Source: DAIMZM01 sp036733985
GTDB lineage: Bacteria; Bacillota; Dehalobacteriia; UBA4068
Assembly (NCBI GenBank): GCA_036733985.1
Contig: DAIMZM010000039.1
Location: forward strand, 1-21,034
Direction of reading: 5' to 3'
Length of the DNA: 21,034 nucleotides
The notes beneath the pieces were generated by a model. It ran no database searches. It was not told where the DNA came from and saw nothing but the letters and a program-made list of their open reading frames with translations. This document shows positions 13,408 to 20,674 of the stretch, piece after piece (positions within the stretch are counted from its first letter, which is position 1; each line of letters begins with the position of its first letter). A program made the translations under genes and the position numbers.

Positions 13408-14556
13408 ATGAGCGAAAAATACGAAACCTACAAACCGGAATGGATTGACGAAGACAAGCGGCAGGATCAGAAATTCGCCAGCTTTGTCATGACCGGCATT
13501 GAGGAGAAGGACCCCCTGGCCCACCGGGTGGCCGCGGACGCGGCGAAGCAGGCCCGGCCGCCCAAGCTGACGGTGGAGGATTATGTGGACGGCGTGCTGA
13601 GGGGGGACCGGATGATCATGTCCCGGGCCATTACCATGGTGGAGAGCAATGCGCCCCGCCATTTTGAGCTGGCCCAGGAAATCATCCAGCGCCTGCTGCC
13701 TTATACCGGCAAGGCCCTCCGGGTGGGCATTACCGGCGTGCCCGGCGCGGGCAAAAGCACCCTTATCGAGACCCTGGGCACCATGCTCTGCCAGGACGGG
13801 CATCAGGTGGCGGTGCTGGCGGTGGATCCCAGCTCCTCGGTGTCCCGAGGCTCGATCCTGGGGGATAAGACCCGGATGGAGCAGCTTTCCAAGCAGCCCA
13901 ATGCTTTTGTGCGGCCCTCCCCCTCCGGCGGCACCTTAGGCGGCGTGACCCGGAAAAGCCGGGAGACGCTGATGATCTGCGAAGCAGCCGGTTATGACGT
14001 GGTGCTGGTGGAAACCGTGGGCGTGGGCCAGAGCGAGACCACGGTCCGCAGCATGGTGGATTTTTTCCTGGCTGTGGTGATCACCGGCGCCGGCGATGAT
14101 TTGCAGGGACTGAAAAAGGGCATCATGGAATTGGCCGACGCCATCCTGGTCAATAAGGCGGATGGGGACAATAAGCAAAAGGCCCTGATCACCCGGGCGG
14201 AATATGATCAGATCCTTCATTATCTCCGGCCCTCCACCGAAGGCTGGACCACCCATGCCTATGCCGCTTCCGCCTATACCGGCGAGGGAGTGCGGGAGAT
14301 CTGGCAGGTGATTCTCGACTTTGCGGCGAAAATGAAGGCCAGCGGCGTTCTGGAAGAACGGCGGCGGCGGCAGAACCTGGACTGGGTGCGGGGTATGGCT
14401 GACGATTATTTCCGCAACCTGCTCTACAACAACCCCCAGATTGCGGCGCCCAGGGAACGGATCGAGCAGCAGGTGCTGGCGGGCGGCATTTCCCCCACCC
14501 GGGCCCTGACGGAAATCATCCGCATCATTGAAGACAGCCTGAAACTAAAAGGATAG
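13408..14556 (+). CDS. meaB: MeaB/ArgK-type G-protein chaperone of methylmalonyl-CoA mutase
   Basis: A 382-residue P-loop GTPase that protects and reloads the B12 cofactor of methylmalonyl-CoA mutase. The Walker A motif GVPGAGKST lies at about 110-118. The switch region VDPSSSVSRGSILGDKTRM (about 139-157), ETVGVGQSE (202-210) and base-recognition NKAD (249-252) follow, and the C-terminal dimerisation part is complete. The N-terminus is about 50 residues longer than the classical 330-residue proteins and highly charged (DEDKRQDQK). ATG 13408 is preferred because AGGTG lies 6 bases upstream; a GTG at 13399 is inside that site. It sits downstream of mutAB, but a terminator and an AT-rich element intervene, so its promoter must lie in or near that element. 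A TetR gene follows after 4 bases. Confidence 0.93.
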   Translation: MSEKYETYKPEWIDEDKRQDQKFASFVMTGIEEKDPLAHRVAADAAKQARPPKLTVEDYVDGVLRGDRMIMSRAITMVESNAPRHFELAQEIIQRLLPYTGKALRVGITGVPGAGKSTLIETLGTMLCQDGHQVAVLAVDPSSSVSRGSILGDKTRMEQLSKQPNAFVRPSPSGGTLGGVTRKSRETLMICEAAGYDVVLVETVGVGQSETTVRSMVDFFLAVVITGAGDDLQGLKKGIMELADAILVNKADGDNKQKALITRAEYDQILHYLRPSTEGWTTHAYAASAYTGEGVREIWQVILDFAAKMKASGVLEERRRRQNLDWVRGMADDYFRNLLYNNPQIAAPRERIEQQVLAGGISPTRALTEIIRIIEDSLKLKG

Positions 14557-14560
14557 GATT

Positions 14561-15157
14561 ATGGCGGGAAAAGGCGTAACCAAAAAGAAAATCGTCGACG
14601 CGGCCTGGAAGCTGTTCCAGGAAAAGGGTTATGGCGAGACCACGGTGGAGGAAATCATCACCGCCTCCGGCACCTCCAAAAGCTCTTTTTACCATTACTT
14701 TGCCGGCAAGGACGGGCTGCTGGCTTCCTTGTCCGATCTTTTTGACGACTATTATCAGGAGCTGGCGGCGGAGATGGATCCGGCCCTGAACAGCCTGGAT
14801 AAGCTGATCCTGCTCTGCTGCAAAACCCATGAGATGATCCAGCGGCGGGTGGACCCGGAACTGCTGGCCACCATGTATTCCTCCCAGGTGGTGACCAGGG
14901 GGGATAAGCATTTGCTGAACCGCAACCGCTACTATTACCGCATCGTCCAAAAAATCGTGGATGAGGGCCAGCGCCGGGGGGAGATCACCGACGCCATGCC
15001 GGTTTATGAGATCGCTTCCTTTTACAGCATGTGCGAGCGGGCCATCATCTATGATTACTGCATCAGCGACGCCGGCTATGACCTGGGCCCCTTCACCGCC
15101 CGCACCATACCCCTGCTGCTGCAATGCCTGAAGCCTCAGCCGAAGGAAGCTGAATAA
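14561..15157 (+). CDS. TetR/AcrR-family transcriptional regulator
   Basis: A 198-residue one-domain repressor type. The N-terminal DNA-binding part has KIVDAAWKLFQEKGYGETTVEEII and the recognition helix region SGTSKSSFYHYFAGKDGLL (about 32-50). The remaining all-helical domain binds an unknown ligand and dimerises. It is cotranscribed with meaB (4-base gap, ribosome site AGGATAGGA) and ended by a terminator. Likely targets are its own operon, mutAB, or the glycyl radical genes just downstream, whose leader carries palindromes at 15281-15302. None of these is proven by sequence. Confidence 0.88.
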   Translation: MAGKGVTKKKIVDAAWKLFQEKGYGETTVEEIITASGTSKSSFYHYFAGKDGLLASLSDLFDDYYQELAAEMDPALNSLDKLILLCCKTHEMIQRRVDPELLATMYSSQVVTRGDKHLLNRNRYYYRIVQKIVDEGQRRGEITDAMPVYEIASFYSMCERAIIYDYCISDAGYDLGPFTARTIPLLLQCLKPQPKEAE

Positions 15158-15169
15158 ACCAGCGCTTGA

Positions 15170-15204
15170 GCTGCCTGCCAGGATCCGGCGGGCAGCTTTT
15201 CTTT
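15170..15204 (+). terminator. Intrinsic terminator of meaB-tetR
   Basis: GCTGCCTGCC (15170-15179) pairs with GGCGGGCAGC (15187-15196), one G-T pair included, around a 7-base loop, followed by TTTTCTTT. Confidence 0.85.
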
Positions 15205-15238
15205 CCCCAAAAATTTTTCTTTTGAAGCCTCAACCATC

Positions 15239-15267
15239 TTGCAATTTTCAGCCGACAATGCTATAAT
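15239..15267 (+). promoter_or_regulatory. Promoter of the glycyl radical activase/enzyme operon
   Basis: TTGCAA (15239-15244), a 17-base spacer and a perfect TATAAT (15262-15267). Two palindromes follow in the early leader: GAATGCATTC (15281-15290) and GTAC-TTA-GTAC (15292-15302). They are well placed for a repressor. Confidence 0.75.
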
Positions 15268-15336
15268 ATTTATGAAATAAGAATGCATTCTGTACTTAGT
15301 ACGGTTTTTCCAAATCAAACAGCAGAGAGGGAAACC

Positions 15337-16239
15337 ATGGGCACCGCTTTCATCACCAATATCCAGAAGTATTCCATCCATGACGGTCCGGGCATCCGCA
15401 GCACGGTCTTTTTCAAGGGCTGCCCCCTGCTTTGCGCCTGGTGCCATAATCCGGAAAACCAGCTGTTCACCCCGGAACTGGTCTGGCTGAAGCAGAAATG
15501 CATCAGCTGCGGCATCTGTGTGCAGACCTGTCCGGAGCAAGCCCTGACTCTGGGGCCGGCGGGCATTACCATTGATAAGCAGCGCTGCGTGCTCTGCGGC
15601 CGCTGCAGCGAAGCCTGCCCCACCAATGCCCTGGAAATGCTGGGTAAGGCCTACACTATAGAGGAAGTCCTGGCTGAGCTGGATAAGGACCGGCTGTTTT
15701 ATGATCAGAGCGGCGGCGGCGTCACCCTGTCCGGCGGGGAGCCCCTTTCCCAGGGGGAATTTGTCATCGACTTGCTGAAAGCCTGTAAAGCCCGGGGCTA
15801 CCACACCGCGGTGGATACTTCCGGCTATGTGCCCCAAAGCATGCTGGCCCAGGCCCTGCCCTATACGGATCTTTTCCTCTACGATATCAAGGCGCTGGAT
15901 CCGGCCAAGCATCAGGAATATATCGGCGCGCCCCTGGGCCCGGTGGCGGATAATCTGCGCTGGCTGGCAGGGCAGGGGGCCCGGATCTGGCTGAGGATTC
16001 CCGTGATCCCCGGCGTCAACGACGATGCCAAGGAAATGGCGGCCATCCGGGATCTGGCCAAAGCCTGTCATTTGCAAGAAGTGTATCTGTTGCCCTATCA
16101 TAACATAGCCGAGTCCAAGTACCAGCGCCTGGGCCTGCCTTACCGCCTGGCAGGGCTGGCCAACCCCAAGCCGGAACAAATGGAAGCTTTGCGTTTATGG
16201 TGGACGGAATCAGGTTTTAACGCGCATATAGGAGGTTGA
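15337..16239 (+). CDS. Glycyl radical enzyme activase (radical SAM)
   Basis: A 300-residue radical-SAM protein that installs the glycyl radical on the enzyme encoded next. The SAM cluster motif is C29-x3-C33-x2-C36 (FKGCPLLCAWCHNPEN). An inserted ferredoxin-like domain carries two more 4Fe-4S motifs, C55-x2-C58-x2-C61-x3-C65 and C84-x2-C87-x2-C90-x3-C94. TLSGGEPL and DTSGYV are the usual SAM-binding elements, and YDIKALDPAKHQEYIG follows. Ferredoxin-domain activases of this length are normal for the dehydratase and decarboxylase type glycyl radical enzymes; the pyruvate formate-lyase activase lacks the insert. The ATG at 15337 has AGAGAGGG close upstream. The stop is 5 bases from the next start, and the next gene's AGGAGG lies inside this gene. 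By context it is the HypD activase. Confidence 0.93.
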   Translation: MGTAFITNIQKYSIHDGPGIRSTVFFKGCPLLCAWCHNPENQLFTPELVWLKQKCISCGICVQTCPEQALTLGPAGITIDKQRCVLCGRCSEACPTNALEMLGKAYTIEEVLAELDKDRLFYDQSGGGVTLSGGEPLSQGEFVIDLLKACKARGYHTAVDTSGYVPQSMLAQALPYTDLFLYDIKALDPAKHQEYIGAPLGPVADNLRWLAGQGARIWLRIPVIPGVNDDAKEMAAIRDLAKACHLQEVYLLPYHNIAESKYQRLGLPYRLAGLANPKPEQMEALRLWWTESGFNAHIGG

Positions 16240-16244
16240 GTAAA

Positions 16245-18629
16245 ATGGCTGAAACCACCCGGATTTACGGTATGAACGAACGGATTCAAAAACTGCGGGA
16301 GCAGAGCTTAAGCACCACGCCCACCCTGTCCATCGAAAGGGCCAGGCTGATGACGGAAGCTTATCAAAAGTGGCAGGGCAAGGTCAGCGTCCCCATGCTG
16401 CGGGCCCTCTCTTTCCAGCATCTGCTGGCCAACAAGCATGTGGAAATCTTAGAGGGCGAGCTGATCGTGGGCGAGCGGGGCCCCAAGCCCCAGTCCGCGC
16501 CGACTTATCCGGAGCTCTGCTGCCATACGGTGGAGGATTTTGACGTCATCGACCAGCGGGACAAAATTTTCTTCCGGGTAGATGAAGAAACCAAGCGGGC
16601 CCAGAAAGAGGAGATCATCCCCTACTGGCAGGGCAAATCCATCCGCGACCTGATCTTCGACCAGATGACTCCGGAATGGCATGACTGCTATGAAGCCGGT
16701 ATTTTCACCGAATTCATGGAGCAGCGTTCCCCCGGCCATACCGTGGCCGACGGCAAGATCTATGAAAAAGGCATGCTGGACTTTAAGGCGGAGATTGAGG
16801 CCGAGCTGGCTAAGCTGGATTTTATCCATGACCTGGAAGCCTATGAGAAGCAGGAAGAGCTGAAGGCCATGGCTATTGCCTGCGACGCCCTGATCGCTTT
16901 TGCCGGCCGCTACGCCGGGGAAGCCCGCCGCCTGGCCGAAACCGCCGCCGAGCCCCGCCGCTCCGAGCTGCTGGAGATCGCCCGCATCTGTGAAAAGGTG
17001 CCGGCCCATAAGCCGGATACTTTTCACGAGGCCTTGCAGATGTACTGGTTCATCCACCTGGGTGTGATCACCGAGCTGAATACCTGGGATTCCTTTAACC
17101 CGGGCAAGCTGGATATCCATCTCTATCCCTACTATAAAAAAGAAACCGCGGCCGGAACCCTCACCCGGGATCAGGCCAAGGAATTGCTGGAAAACTTCTG
17201 GGTCAAATTCAACAATCAGCCCGCCCCGCCGAAAGTGGGCATTACCCTGCAGGAAAGCGGCACCTATACGGATTTCTGCAATATCAATATCGGCGGCGTG
17301 AAGCCGGACGGCACCGACGGCGTGAACGACGTTTCCTACCTGCTGCTGGAAGTCATCGATGATATGCGCATCCTCCAGCCCTCCACCAATGTGCAGATCA
17401 GCCGGAAAAACCCGGATAAATTCGTGGTGGAAGCGGCCCGGGTGATCCGGGAAGGCATGGGCTTCCCCAGCGTCTTCAATACCGACGCCATCCAGGAAGA
17501 GCTGCTGCGCCAGGGCAAGAGCCTGGAGGACGCCCGCCAGGGCGGCGCCAGCGGCTGCGTGGAAGTGGGCGCTTTCGGCAAAGAAGCGTATATCCTCACC
17601 GGCTATTTCAATACCGTGAAAGTGCTGGAAATCACCCTGAACAACGGCTTTGATCCCCGGACCGGGAAGCAGCTGGGCCCGAAAACCGGCGACGCCCGGG
17701 ATTTTAAGACCTGGGATGATTTGATGGCGGCCTTCAAGCGGCAGATCGCCTATTTCATCGATGTGGATATCCGGGGCAATAATGTGATCGAACAGCTCTA
17801 TGCCCGCTACATGCCCGCCCCCTTCATGTCCGTGATCATTGACGACTGCATCAAGAAGGCCAAGGACTACAATGCCGGCGGCGCCCGCTACAACAGCCGC
17901 TATATCCAGTTCGTGGGCTTAGGCTCCATCACCGACTGCTTCAGCTCCCTGAAAAAGCATGTCTTTGAAGACCAGACCCTGACCATGGACCGGATGCTGC
18001 AAATCCTGGCAGACAACTTCGAAGGCCATGAGGCTGAGCGGCAGATGTTCCTCAACAAGACCCCCAAATACGGCAATGACGACGACCGGGCCGACAGCCT
18101 GATCATGGGTATGTTCGAGATCATCTATGAGCTGGTCAACGGCAGGCCCACCCCCATCGGCGGCCAATACCGGGTGGAAATGCTGCCCACCACCTGCCAT
18201 GTGTATTTCGGCTCGGTCACCGGCGCCACCGCGGACGGCCGCAAAGCCGGCGTGGCCCTGTCCGAGGGCATCAGCCCGGTGCAGGGCGCGGACCGGAAAG
18301 GCCCCACCGCCGTCATCAAATCCGCGGCCAAGCTGGATCAGCTGCGCACCGGCGGCGCGCTGCTGAATCAAAAATTTACCCCCAGCGTCCTGGCTGGCGA
18401 AAGCGGCCTGATCAACCTGAAGGATCTGATCCGCTCCTACTTTAAAATGGATGGGCATCATATCCAGTTCAATGTGGTGGATTCGGAAATGCTGCGTGAC
18501 GCGCAAAAGCATCCGGAGCAGTATACCGACCTGATCGTCCGGGTGGCCGGCTACAGCGATTACTTCAATAACCTGACCCCGGCCCTGCAGGAGGAGATCA
18601 TTCTCCGGACCGAGCAGAGCGGCTTCTAA
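16245..18629 (+). CDS. hypD: Glycyl radical enzyme, trans-4-hydroxy-L-proline dehydratase-like
   Basis: A 794-residue glycyl radical enzyme. The thiyl residue is Cys438 in GASGCVEVGAFGKEAY, with the conserved acid/base Glu440. The radical Gly769 lies in RVAGYSDYFNNL near the C-terminus. Long stretches agree with trans-4-hydroxy-L-proline dehydratase as I recall it: MTPEWHDCYEAGIFTEFMEQ, ELNTWDSFNPGKLD, KFNNQPAPPKVGITL, NKTPKYGNDDD and YFKMDGHHIQFNV. That enzyme removes water from hydroxyproline to give pyrroline-5-carboxylate, used in proline fermentation. In the HypD I remember, the Cys loop reads GCVETGCFGKEAY, so Val and Ala replace Thr and Cys here. The ATG at 16245 is chosen because AGGAGG is 9 bases upstream; a TTG at 16236 overlaps that site. 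No pyrroline-5-carboxylate reductase is adjacent. Confidence 0.85.
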   Translation: MAETTRIYGMNERIQKLREQSLSTTPTLSIERARLMTEAYQKWQGKVSVPMLRALSFQHLLANKHVEILEGELIVGERGPKPQSAPTYPELCCHTVEDFDVIDQRDKIFFRVDEETKRAQKEEIIPYWQGKSIRDLIFDQMTPEWHDCYEAGIFTEFMEQRSPGHTVADGKIYEKGMLDFKAEIEAELAKLDFIHDLEAYEKQEELKAMAIACDALIAFAGRYAGEARRLAETAAEPRRSELLEIARICEKVPAHKPDTFHEALQMYWFIHLGVITELNTWDSFNPGKLDIHLYPYYKKETAAGTLTRDQAKELLENFWVKFNNQPAPPKVGITLQESGTYTDFCNINIGGVKPDGTDGVNDVSYLLLEVIDDMRILQPSTNVQISRKNPDKFVVEAARVIREGMGFPSVFNTDAIQEELLRQGKSLEDARQGGASGCVEVGAFGKEAYILTGYFNTVKVLEITLNNGFDPRTGKQLGPKTGDARDFKTWDDLMAAFKRQIAYFIDVDIRGNNVIEQLYARYMPAPFMSVIIDDCIKKAKDYNAGGARYNSRYIQFVGLGSITDCFSSLKKHVFEDQTLTMDRMLQILADNFEGHEAERQMFLNKTPKYGNDDDRADSLIMGMFEIIYELVNGRPTPIGGQYRVEMLPTTCHVYFGSVTGATADGRKAGVALSEGISPVQGADRKGPTAVIKSAAKLDQLRTGGALLNQKFTPSVLAGESGLINLKDLIRSYFKMDGHHIQFNVVDSEMLRDAQKHPEQYTDLIVRVAGYSDYFNNLTPALQEEIILRTEQSGF

Positions 18630-18656
18630 ACGAATACCTCCTTTCCCCTTTCTTAG

Positions 18657-18697
18657 GGGCGGGAACAGCGTCCGCTGTTCCCGCCCTTTTATTTTCC
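18657..18697 (+). terminator. Intrinsic terminator of the glycyl radical operon
   Basis: GGGCGGGAACAGC (18657-18669) pairs perfectly over 13 bases with GCTGTTCCCGCCC (18674-18686) around GTCC, followed by TTTTATTTT. Confidence 0.93.
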
Positions 18698-18699
18698 TC

Positions 18700-18728
18700 T
18701 TGCAATCCTCGGCTATCTATGTTAAAAT
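18700..18728 (+). promoter_or_regulatory. Promoter of rpsT
   Basis: TTGCAA (18700-18705), a 17-base spacer and TAAAAT (18723-18728). A second TATAAT at 18760-18765 has no good -35 and may be a weaker start. Either gives a leader of about 190-230 bases. Confidence 0.6.
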
Positions 18729-18817
18729 AATTTTTGCGTTCATATGAAGACCACTTCGTTATAATAACTTACCATAAGGGAATAAACGCCAGATTGGCCA
18801 GAAACGCCGCCCCTTGA

Positions 18818-18942
18818 TCAGGCTGTTCAAAAACAAGCCGGACCAGGCGGAGGGAAGGCCGGCAAGAGGGCGTACTCAAACGTACGCGACCGAAGCCGGC
18901 CGATACGACAACGCCGTATGGCGCAGTTTATGGGCAGCCTGA
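18818..18942. repeat. Long palindromic intergenic repeat in the rpsT leader
   Basis: TCAGGCTG (18818-18825) and CAGCCTGA (18935-18942) close a structure with nested pairs GGCCGGC (18857-18863) with GCCGGCC (18895-18901), and GCGTAC (18870-18875) with GTACGC (18882-18887). The left end, AGGCTGTTCAAAAA, and the central GTAC-type hairpin look like a class of dispersed intergenic palindromes that I remember from other bacterial genomes. The element ends 8 bases before the ribosome binding site of rpsT. Confidence 0.65.
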
Positions 18943-18962
18943 CGCGGTGAGGAGGTGACATG

Positions 18963-19226
18963 ATGCCTAATATCAAATCGGCGAAAAAACGGGTGCTGGT
19001 GGCGGAAACCAGGCGTAGCCGGAATATGGCTGAGAAGACTAAAATGAAAACCCAGCTGAAGAAATTTGCCGCCGCGGTGGAGGATGGCAACAAAAAAGCT
19101 GCTGAGCGGGAGCTGCTGGCTTCCGTGAGTGTTCTCGATAAAACCGCCTCTCACGGCGTTATCCATAAAAACGCAGCCGCAAGACGCAAATCCAACCTCT
19201 ACAAAGCCTTTAATCAGATGCAGTAG
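18963..19226 (+). CDS. rpsT: 30S ribosomal protein S20
   Basis: An 87-residue, Lys/Arg/Ala-rich helical protein that binds 16S rRNA in the small subunit. MPNIKSAKKRV at the start, KTKMKTQLKKFAAAVEDG in the middle and HKNAAARRKSNLYKAFNQM at the end are diagnostic. The second of two adjacent ATGs (18963) is used because GGAGG (18951-18955) is 7 bases upstream and S20 normally starts MPNIKSA. It is monocistronic between two terminators. A CAG/TAG triplet run (CAGTAGCAGCAGTAGCAG) spans the stop, giving a second in-frame TAG two codons later. S20 of E. coli represses its own translation, and the long leader here could support something similar. Confidence 0.97.
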   Translation: MPNIKSAKKRVLVAETRRSRNMAEKTKMKTQLKKFAAAVEDGNKKAAERELLASVSVLDKTASHGVIHKNAAARRKSNLYKAFNQMQ

Positions 19227-19250
19227 CAGCAGTAGCAGCTGCAGCATCAG

Positions 19251-19281
19251 GCCCGCCGCGAAACGGCGGGCTTTATTGTTT
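19251..19281 (+). terminator. Intrinsic terminator of rpsT
   Basis: GCCCGCCG (19251-19258) pairs with CGGCGGGC (19264-19271) around CGAAA, followed by TTTATTGTTTTT. Confidence 0.92.
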
Positions 19282-19304
19282 TTCAGCAGCCTGCCGGGCG
19301 CGTA

Positions 19305-19333
19305 TTGTCAAACCATTAGCCCCCTGTTATAAT
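19305..19333 (+). promoter_or_regulatory. Promoter of hom-lysC
   Basis: TTGTCA (19305-19310), a 17-base spacer and a perfect TATAAT (19328-19333), about 30 bases before the hom ATG. The leader is too short for a riboswitch. Confidence 0.82.
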
Positions 19334-19362
19334 GAAATAATTAATATCTGGAGGAACGGTAT

Positions 19363-20673
19363 ATGTCGGAAACAGCCATACATACGATAAATGTGGGGAT
19401 CGTCGGCGCCGGTACGGTCGGCAGAGGCGCTTTGCAGGTGCTGGTTCAAAACGCGGAGCTGATCGCCCGGCGGGCCCTGCCGCTGCGGGTGGCCTGGGTA
19501 GCGGAACAAGACCAGGACAAGGCCCGGGGCCTCCTGGATGAGCTGGGGCTCACCGCAACCAAAGTCACCGGGGACTGGCAAGAGATCATCGCCGATCCGG
19601 ATACCCAGATCGTGGTGGAGCTGATCGGCGGCACCACCTTAGCCAGGGACATCATTGCCGCCGCCCTGGAAGCGGGCAAAAGCGCCGTCACGGCCAATAA
19701 GGATTTGATGGCCGCTTATGGCGGCGAGCTGCTGGCCATTGCCGAGGCCCATCAGGCCGACCTGTTTTTCGAAGCCTCGGTAGGCGGCGGCATCCCGGTG
19801 ATCCAATCCATGAAAGAAAACCTGGCCGGCAACCGTTTCCTGGAAATCAAGGGTATCGTCAACGGCACCACCAACTATATCCTGACCAAAATGACGGAAA
19901 GCGGGGCGGATTTCGCCGAAACCCTGGCGGAAGCCCAGGCCTTGGGCTATGCGGAAGCCGACCCCACCGCGGATGTGGCGGGCCTGGACGCGGCCAGGAA
20001 AATGGCGATCCTGGCGTCCATCGCCTTTAACAGCCGGGTCACCTATGATATGGTGGCCACGGAAGGCATTACGAAGATCAGCGCCTGGGACGTGCTTTAT
20101 GCCCGGGAATTCGGCTATGTCATCAAAATGCTGGGCCTGGCCAGCTCCGACGGGGACAGTATCGAGGTGCGGGTGCATCCGCTGATGATACCCAAGACCC
20201 ATCCCCTGGCAGCGGTGCGGGACACCTATAACGCGATTTTTATCACCGGCGACGCGGTGGAGAATACGATGTTGTATGGCCGGGGCGCAGGCAGCCTGCC
20301 CACCGGCAGCGCCGTGGTGGGCGATATCATCCAGGCCGCCCGCAATATCGCCCATGATTGCCGCGCCCGCTGGGGCTGCACCTGTTTTAAGGATTTGCCC
20401 ATCAAGCCCCTGGACGATACGGTCAGCAAATACTATGTCCGGGTCTCTGTCCAGGATAAAGTAGGCGTGTTCGCCGCCCTATCCTCAGCCTTGTCCGCGG
20501 CCAATGTGAGCATGGACGCGGTGATGCAGAAACGCCGGCTCCCTGACGGGGGAGCGGAAATCGTGATGATCACCCATCTGGTACGGCACAAGGATATGAT
20601 GACCGCGCTTTCCATCATTGATCGGCTGGATTGCGTGACCGAAGTCAGCGAGTTCATACGCGTGGAGGATTGA
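19363..20673 (+). CDS. hom: Homoserine dehydrogenase
   Basis: A 436-residue NAD(P)H-dependent enzyme that reduces aspartate semialdehyde to homoserine for Thr and Met synthesis. The Rossmann motif GIVGAGTVGRG lies at about 13-23, TANKDLMA at about 109-116 and the catalytic-domain signature GIVNGTTNYILTKM at about 166-179. ADPTADVAGLDAARK follows at about 205-219. A C-terminal ACT domain (about 355-436, YVRVSVQDKVGVFAALSSAL) suggests amino-acid feedback, usually by threonine. The length is typical for the ACT-containing type of Bacillota. GGAGG lies 8 bases before the ATG. The stop is 1 base before the aspartate kinase ATG, so the two are cotranscribed and the pathway's first and third enzymes share an operon. 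Confidence 0.96.
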   Translation: MSETAIHTINVGIVGAGTVGRGALQVLVQNAELIARRALPLRVAWVAEQDQDKARGLLDELGLTATKVTGDWQEIIADPDTQIVVELIGGTTLARDIIAAALEAGKSAVTANKDLMAAYGGELLAIAEAHQADLFFEASVGGGIPVIQSMKENLAGNRFLEIKGIVNGTTNYILTKMTESGADFAETLAEAQALGYAEADPTADVAGLDAARKMAILASIAFNSRVTYDMVATEGITKISAWDVLYAREFGYVIKMLGLASSDGDSIEVRVHPLMIPKTHPLAAVRDTYNAIFITGDAVENTMLYGRGAGSLPTGSAVVGDIIQAARNIAHDCRARWGCTCFKDLPIKPLDDTVSKYYVRVSVQDKVGVFAALSSALSAANVSMDAVMQKRRLPDGGAEIVMITHLVRHKDMMTALSIIDRLDCVTEVSEFIRVED

Positions 20674-20674
20674 T

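Noticed and set aside
13276..13803. Minus-strand frame overlapping the MITE-like element and meaB start, as a possible transposase remnant
   Set aside because: The translation is Phe-rich in the AT-rich part and antisense to meaB in the rest, with no transposase motif.
15136..16179. Minus-strand frame of 347 codons opposite the activase
   Set aside because: The activase on the plus strand has all three iron-sulfur motifs; the antisense frame has none and crosses the tetR terminator.
19215..19245. CAG/TAG triplet run at the rpsT stop as a microsatellite of interest
   Set aside because: It is only a few units long and imperfect, and its effect is limited to a second in-frame stop.
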